Positions 61,160-64,000 of a stretch of 64,000 bases of DNA are shown here, piece after piece. The stretch's first letter is position 1; each line of letters opens with the position of its first letter. The notes below the pieces were generated by a model. It saw nothing but the letters and a program-made list of their open reading frames with translations. It was not told the origin of the DNA and did not search any database. Source of the stretch: Pirellulales bacterium. GTDB taxonomy: Bacteria; Planctomycetota; Planctomycetia; Pirellulales; JACPPG01. Position numbers and translations under genes: made by a program. The stretch spans positions 62,001-126,000 of the forward strand of contig DASZWQ010000204.1 in the NCBI GenBank assembly GCA_035546535.1, written 5' to 3'.

Positions 61160-62274
61160 GTCGGGCTTCCTTTCGTGGTTCGACGATAGAAGGGGAGCGG
61201 CACGACGCGCGCCGGCTCGGCGCGGCCGCGGATATCGATGGCAAGTTCCGTGTTGGGGTGCGCGTACTGCGGCTGCACGTAGCCCATCGCGATCGGGACT
61301 TCGAGCGTGGGTGAGAACGTGCCGCTGGTGACTTGCCCCACGACCTGGCCGGCGGCGAGGATCGAATATCCTTCGCGCGGCACGCGCTTGCCGGTCATCG
61401 TCAGGCCCACGCGATGCAAGCGGCCCGTCTGCTGCTGCAAACGCGCAAGTGCCTCGCTCCCTGAAAACGCCCGGCGGTCGAGGTTCACGGCGAAATCCAG
61501 CCCGGCCTGAAACGGGTCGATCGATTCGCTCAGCTCGTGGCCATAGAGGGGCATGCCCGCCTCGAGCCGCAATGTGTCGCGCGCGCCCAGACCCGCGGGC
61601 GTGGTGCCGCGATCGACGAGCGATTGCCAGACGCCTTCGACGGCGCGGGCGCCGAGAATCAATTCGTAGCCGTCTTCGCCTGTGTAGCCGGTACGGCTGA
61701 CGATGCCGCCGTGGCCGGCGATGCGAGTTTCCGCGGCTTGATAGTATTTCAGCGTATTGACCGGCAACTCCACCAGCGGCTGCACGAGCGCGCTGGCGCG
61801 CGGCCCTTGCACGGCGATCATCGCCCAATCGAACGTGACGTCGGTAAACAGCACATCCGAAGCGAGCGGCAAGTGCGTCTCGACAAACTGCACGATTTTC
61901 GCGCGGTTGCTGGCGTTGACGACCATCAGCCAGTACGAGCCGCCACCGGCGTCGGCCAGGTGGTAGACCAGCACGTCGTCAAGAATGCCGCCCTCTTCGT
62001 TCGTAACGAGCGAGTAGCGCACCTGAGCTGGCTTCTGGTCGGTAACCCGACGAGTGACCAGGGAATCGAGAAAACCGGTCGCACCCGGTCCGTCGAAGCG
62101 CAGCCGGCCCATGTGCGAGATATCGAACAAGGTGGCCGTCGTGCGTGTGGCGGTGTGCTCGGCCACGATCGACGTGTATTGCACCGGCATCGACCAGCCG
62201 GCGAAGTCAACCATCCGCCCTCCGTGCGAGGCGTGCCAATGGAAGAGCGGTGTTTGTGCTAGCGCAGTAGCCAT
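61156..62274 (-). CDS. gcvT: aminomethyltransferase (glycine cleavage T protein)
   Basis: GcvT moves the methylene group from GcvH to tetrahydrofolate and frees ammonia. The 372 residues start MATALAQTPLFHWHASHGGR and hold GRMVDFAGWSMPVQYTSIVA, FDISHMGRLRFDGPGA and SRTGYTGEDGYELILGARAV. The upstream frame is open, but the family start and a GC-rich leader support 62274. gcvT is first in the unit, in the order gcvT-gcvH-gcvPA-gcvPB. Confidence 0.96.
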   Translation of the reverse strand: MATALAQTPLFHWHASHGGRMVDFAGWSMPVQYTSIVAEHTATRTTATLFDISHMGRLRFDGPGATGFLDSLVTRRVTDQKPAQVRYSLVTNEEGGILDDVLVYHLADAGGGSYWLMVVNASNRAKIVQFVETHLPLASDVLFTDVTFDWAMIAVQGPRASALVQPLVELPVNTLKYYQAAETRIAGHGGIVSRTGYTGEDGYELILGARAVEGVWQSLVDRGTTPAGLGARDTLRLEAGMPLYGHELSESIDPFQAGLDFAVNLDRRAFSGSEALARLQQQTGRLHRVGLTMTGKRVPREGYSILAAGQVVGQVTSGTFSPTLEVPIAMGYVQPQYAHPNTELAIDIRGRAEPARVVPLPFYRRTTKGSPT

Positions 62275-62415
62275 CGAGCTCGCTTCGGTGCGGGCGGTGA
62301 AACAATGCAACCTCCGCCGGTGCGACCTAAGCCCGATGGGCGTACGGAAGGCTGCCGAGATGCCAAAGTGCTGTCGCCCGCGGAGCAGAACGCCCGGCGG
62401 CACAGCTCTGGCGGT

Positions 62416-62443
62416 ATTGTAGCGGTGCGGGGAATCCTTTCCA
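62416..62443 (-). promoter_or_regulatory. possible promoter before gcvT
   Basis: On the minus strand TGGAAA (complement of 62438-62443), 16 bases, then TACAAT (complement of 62416-62421; five of six to TATAAT). It would give a leader of about 140 bases. I looked for a glycine riboswitch in that leader and did not find its conserved core. Confidence 0.35.
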
Positions 62444-62482
62444 GGGTGCGCGGTCGAGAGCACGTGTTTTGCGGGCGATTGT

Positions 62483-64000
62483 TTACCGTCGCTTCTTCCG
62501 CTTCTTATCCTTCGCCTTGCCGCCGCCGGATTTCTTGCCTGCGTATCCGCCGCGGCCTGGTTTGCCGGCGCGGGCTGAGAGGCGCACACTGTCGCGCTTC
62601 GGCCGGGCGATCACCGGTCCGCGGTCGTCGCGCGTGACCACGCGCAGATCCAACTCGCGGCGATCGACGTCGACCCGTGCCACCGCCACGCGGATCACAT
62701 CGCCGAGACGAAAGCTATTGCCCGAGCGCCGGCCTGACAGGCTGTGGGTGCGCCGGTCGAAGCTGTAAAAATCGTCGGCCAGGCTCGAGACGTGGATCAT
62801 CCCCTCGGCCGGCAGTGCGATCCCTTGGGCGAACAGCCCGTACTCTTCGACGCCGGTGACCACGGCATCCATTTCTTCGCCGATCCGCTGACCGAGATAG
62901 TCGAGCAGCTTGACCTTGGTCAGCTCGCGCTCGGCCGCCTCGGCACGTCGCTCGCGGTCCGAGCAATGCTGGCCCAGCACGACCAGCTCGGTCAGGTCGT
63001 TGCGCGGCTTCTTGTTCTTGAGAATGCCGTCGATCAATCGATGGATCGTCAGGTCGGGATAACGACGAATGGGCGAGGTGAAATGGCAATAGCAATCGCT
63101 GGCCAGGGCGTAATGCCCTTCGACCTCGGGACTGTAAACTGCCTGGGCCAGGCTGCGCAGGATGGCGTAATTCACCGCCTGCCGCTCCGGCTTGTCGGCC
63201 ACTTCGTTGAGCAGTCGCTGAATTTCGAAGCGGCTCTCCAGGCTGTCGGTCTGGTATCCCAACTCTTTTACGAAATCGGTCAGCGCCTTCAGCCGGCGCG
63301 GGTCGGGGGCGTGATGCACGCGGCGGAGGAAGTGCAGATCGGCCTCGGCCAGCGAGTCGGCCACGGCCTCGTTGGCCGCCAGCATGAATTCTTCGATGAT
63401 CTGATGACTTTCGCTGTTCTGCTCGCGATGGGCACCCACGACGCGGCCATTCTTGTCGAGGTCGACCTTGACCGAGTCGAGCGATAGTTCGAGCGAGCCG
63501 CGTTTGAAGCGGCGTGCCCGCAGCATCATCGCCAGCTCGTGCATACGCGCGACCAGCTCGAAGACCTCGGGCGGCAGTTGCTCCTTCCACTTCTTCGGAT
63601 TGGCCAGATAGTCGTCGATCTCTTCGTACGTAAAGCGGTGGCGACTGCGGATCGCTCCGGCGTGCAGATCGACCGCCACGCGAGCCCCGTCGCCGGTAAA
63701 CTCGATCATCGCCGTCTTGGTGTAGCGCACACGCCCCGGCTGCAAACTGGCCAGACCATTCGAGATCACCTCGGGCAGCATCGGCAACACGCGGTCGGGC
63801 AAGTAGACGCTCGTAGCGCGCTTGTGCGCCTCGCGATCGAGAGCCGTGCCGGGCTTCACAAAGTGCGACACATCGGCAATGTGAACGCCCAACATCCAGT
63901 GCCCGTTGGAGAGTCGCAACAGCGAAATGGCATCGTCGAAGTCGCGGGCATCGACGGGATCGATCGTCACCACGACCTCGTGCGTGAAATCAGTGCGGCC
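62483..64000 (-). CDS. rnr: ribonuclease R, N-terminal part missing (window edge)
   Basis: The visible 505 codons contain the RNB catalytic core, with the acidic VTIDPVDARDFDDAISLL, CHFTSPIRRYPDLTIHRL and the VPEG-type S1 domain (EEYGLFAQGIALPAEGMIHV). The tail is very basic (GYAGKKSGGGKAKDKKRKKR), as in RNase R. The missing part is the N-terminal cold-shock domains. RNase R degrades structured RNA 3' to 5'. It lies 208 bases upstream of gcvT on the same strand. Confidence 0.93.
   Translation of the reverse strand, partial: GRTDFTHEVVVTIDPVDARDFDDAISLLRLSNGHWMLGVHIADVSHFVKPGTALDREAHKRATSVYLPDRVLPMLPEVISNGLASLQPGRVRYTKTAMIEFTGDGARVAVDLHAGAIRSRHRFTYEEIDDYLANPKKWKEQLPPEVFELVARMHELAMMLRARRFKRGSLELSLDSVKVDLDKNGRVVGAHREQNSESHQIIEEFMLAANEAVADSLAEADLHFLRRVHHAPDPRRLKALTDFVKELGYQTDSLESRFEIQRLLNEVADKPERQAVNYAILRSLAQAVYSPEVEGHYALASDCYCHFTSPIRRYPDLTIHRLIDGILKNKKPRNDLTELVVLGQHCSDRERRAEAAERELTKVKLLDYLGQRIGEEMDAVVTGVEEYGLFAQGIALPAEGMIHVSSLADDFYSFDRRTHSLSGRRSGNSFRLGDVIRVAVARVDVDRRELDLRVVTRDDRGPVIARPKRDSVRLSARAGKPGRGGYAGKKSGGGKAKDKKRKKRR

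Noticed and set aside
62275-62482. Glycine riboswitch in the leader of gcvT
   Set aside because: I searched the leader for the conserved core and found no match. The leader is GC-rich but shows no tandem aptamer.

Overview
This window (64 kb, about 60% GC) looks like a chromosome segment of a planctomycete, most likely of the Pirellulales type. That placement is inferred from protein families rather than a marker search. The clues are a sigma-70 factor fused to several helix-turn-helix domains, an anti-sigma factor with a DUF1559/pseudopilin-like outer part, several small proteins of planctomycete style, a split glycine-cleavage P protein, and an EF-Tu with a non-classical switch I.

The first 35 kb is one long information-processing supercluster, read right to left on the minus strand. 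It starts with four tRNAs (Thr-TGT, Tyr-GTA, Gly-TCC, Thr-GGT), then tuf, tRNA-Trp, secE, nusG, rplK-rplA-rplJ-rplL, rpoB-rpoC, rpsL-rpsG-fusA, the S10 operon (rpsJ to rpsQ), the spc operon (rplN to map), and the alpha operon (rpmJ, rpsM, rpsK, rpsD, rpoA, rplQ). rplQ runs off the left edge. rpmD (L30), infA and rpmG are absent from their usual slots. The rpsJ gene has its own good sigma-70-type promoter.

Upstream of the tRNA cluster, the minus strand carries the HTH-rich sigma factor (35.7-37.3 kb). A run of plus-strand genes follows (38-45.8 kb): a secreted protein of unknown function, a DUF3891-like protein, a small charged protein, a TPR lipoprotein, D-3-phosphoglycerate dehydrogenase (serA), a CNNM/CBS/CorC-type membrane protein that seems to use an AUU start codon, and a BON-domain protein.

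From 45.8 to 56.2 kb lie two separate ECF sigma/anti-sigma modules, a secreted DUF6786-like protein, a methyltransferase, a large secreted protein co-transcribed with the second module, two very small proteins, and an FHA-domain protein. From 56.6 to 62.3 kb there is a minus-strand glycine-cleavage locus: gcvT-gcvH-gcvPA-gcvPB, then an orphan Imm32-like gene and a lipoate-protein ligase that could lipoylate GcvH. The window ends inside an RNase R gene. Intergenic spaces hold several REP-like inverted repeats and short tandem repeats. I saw no insertion sequence, CRISPR array or prophage.
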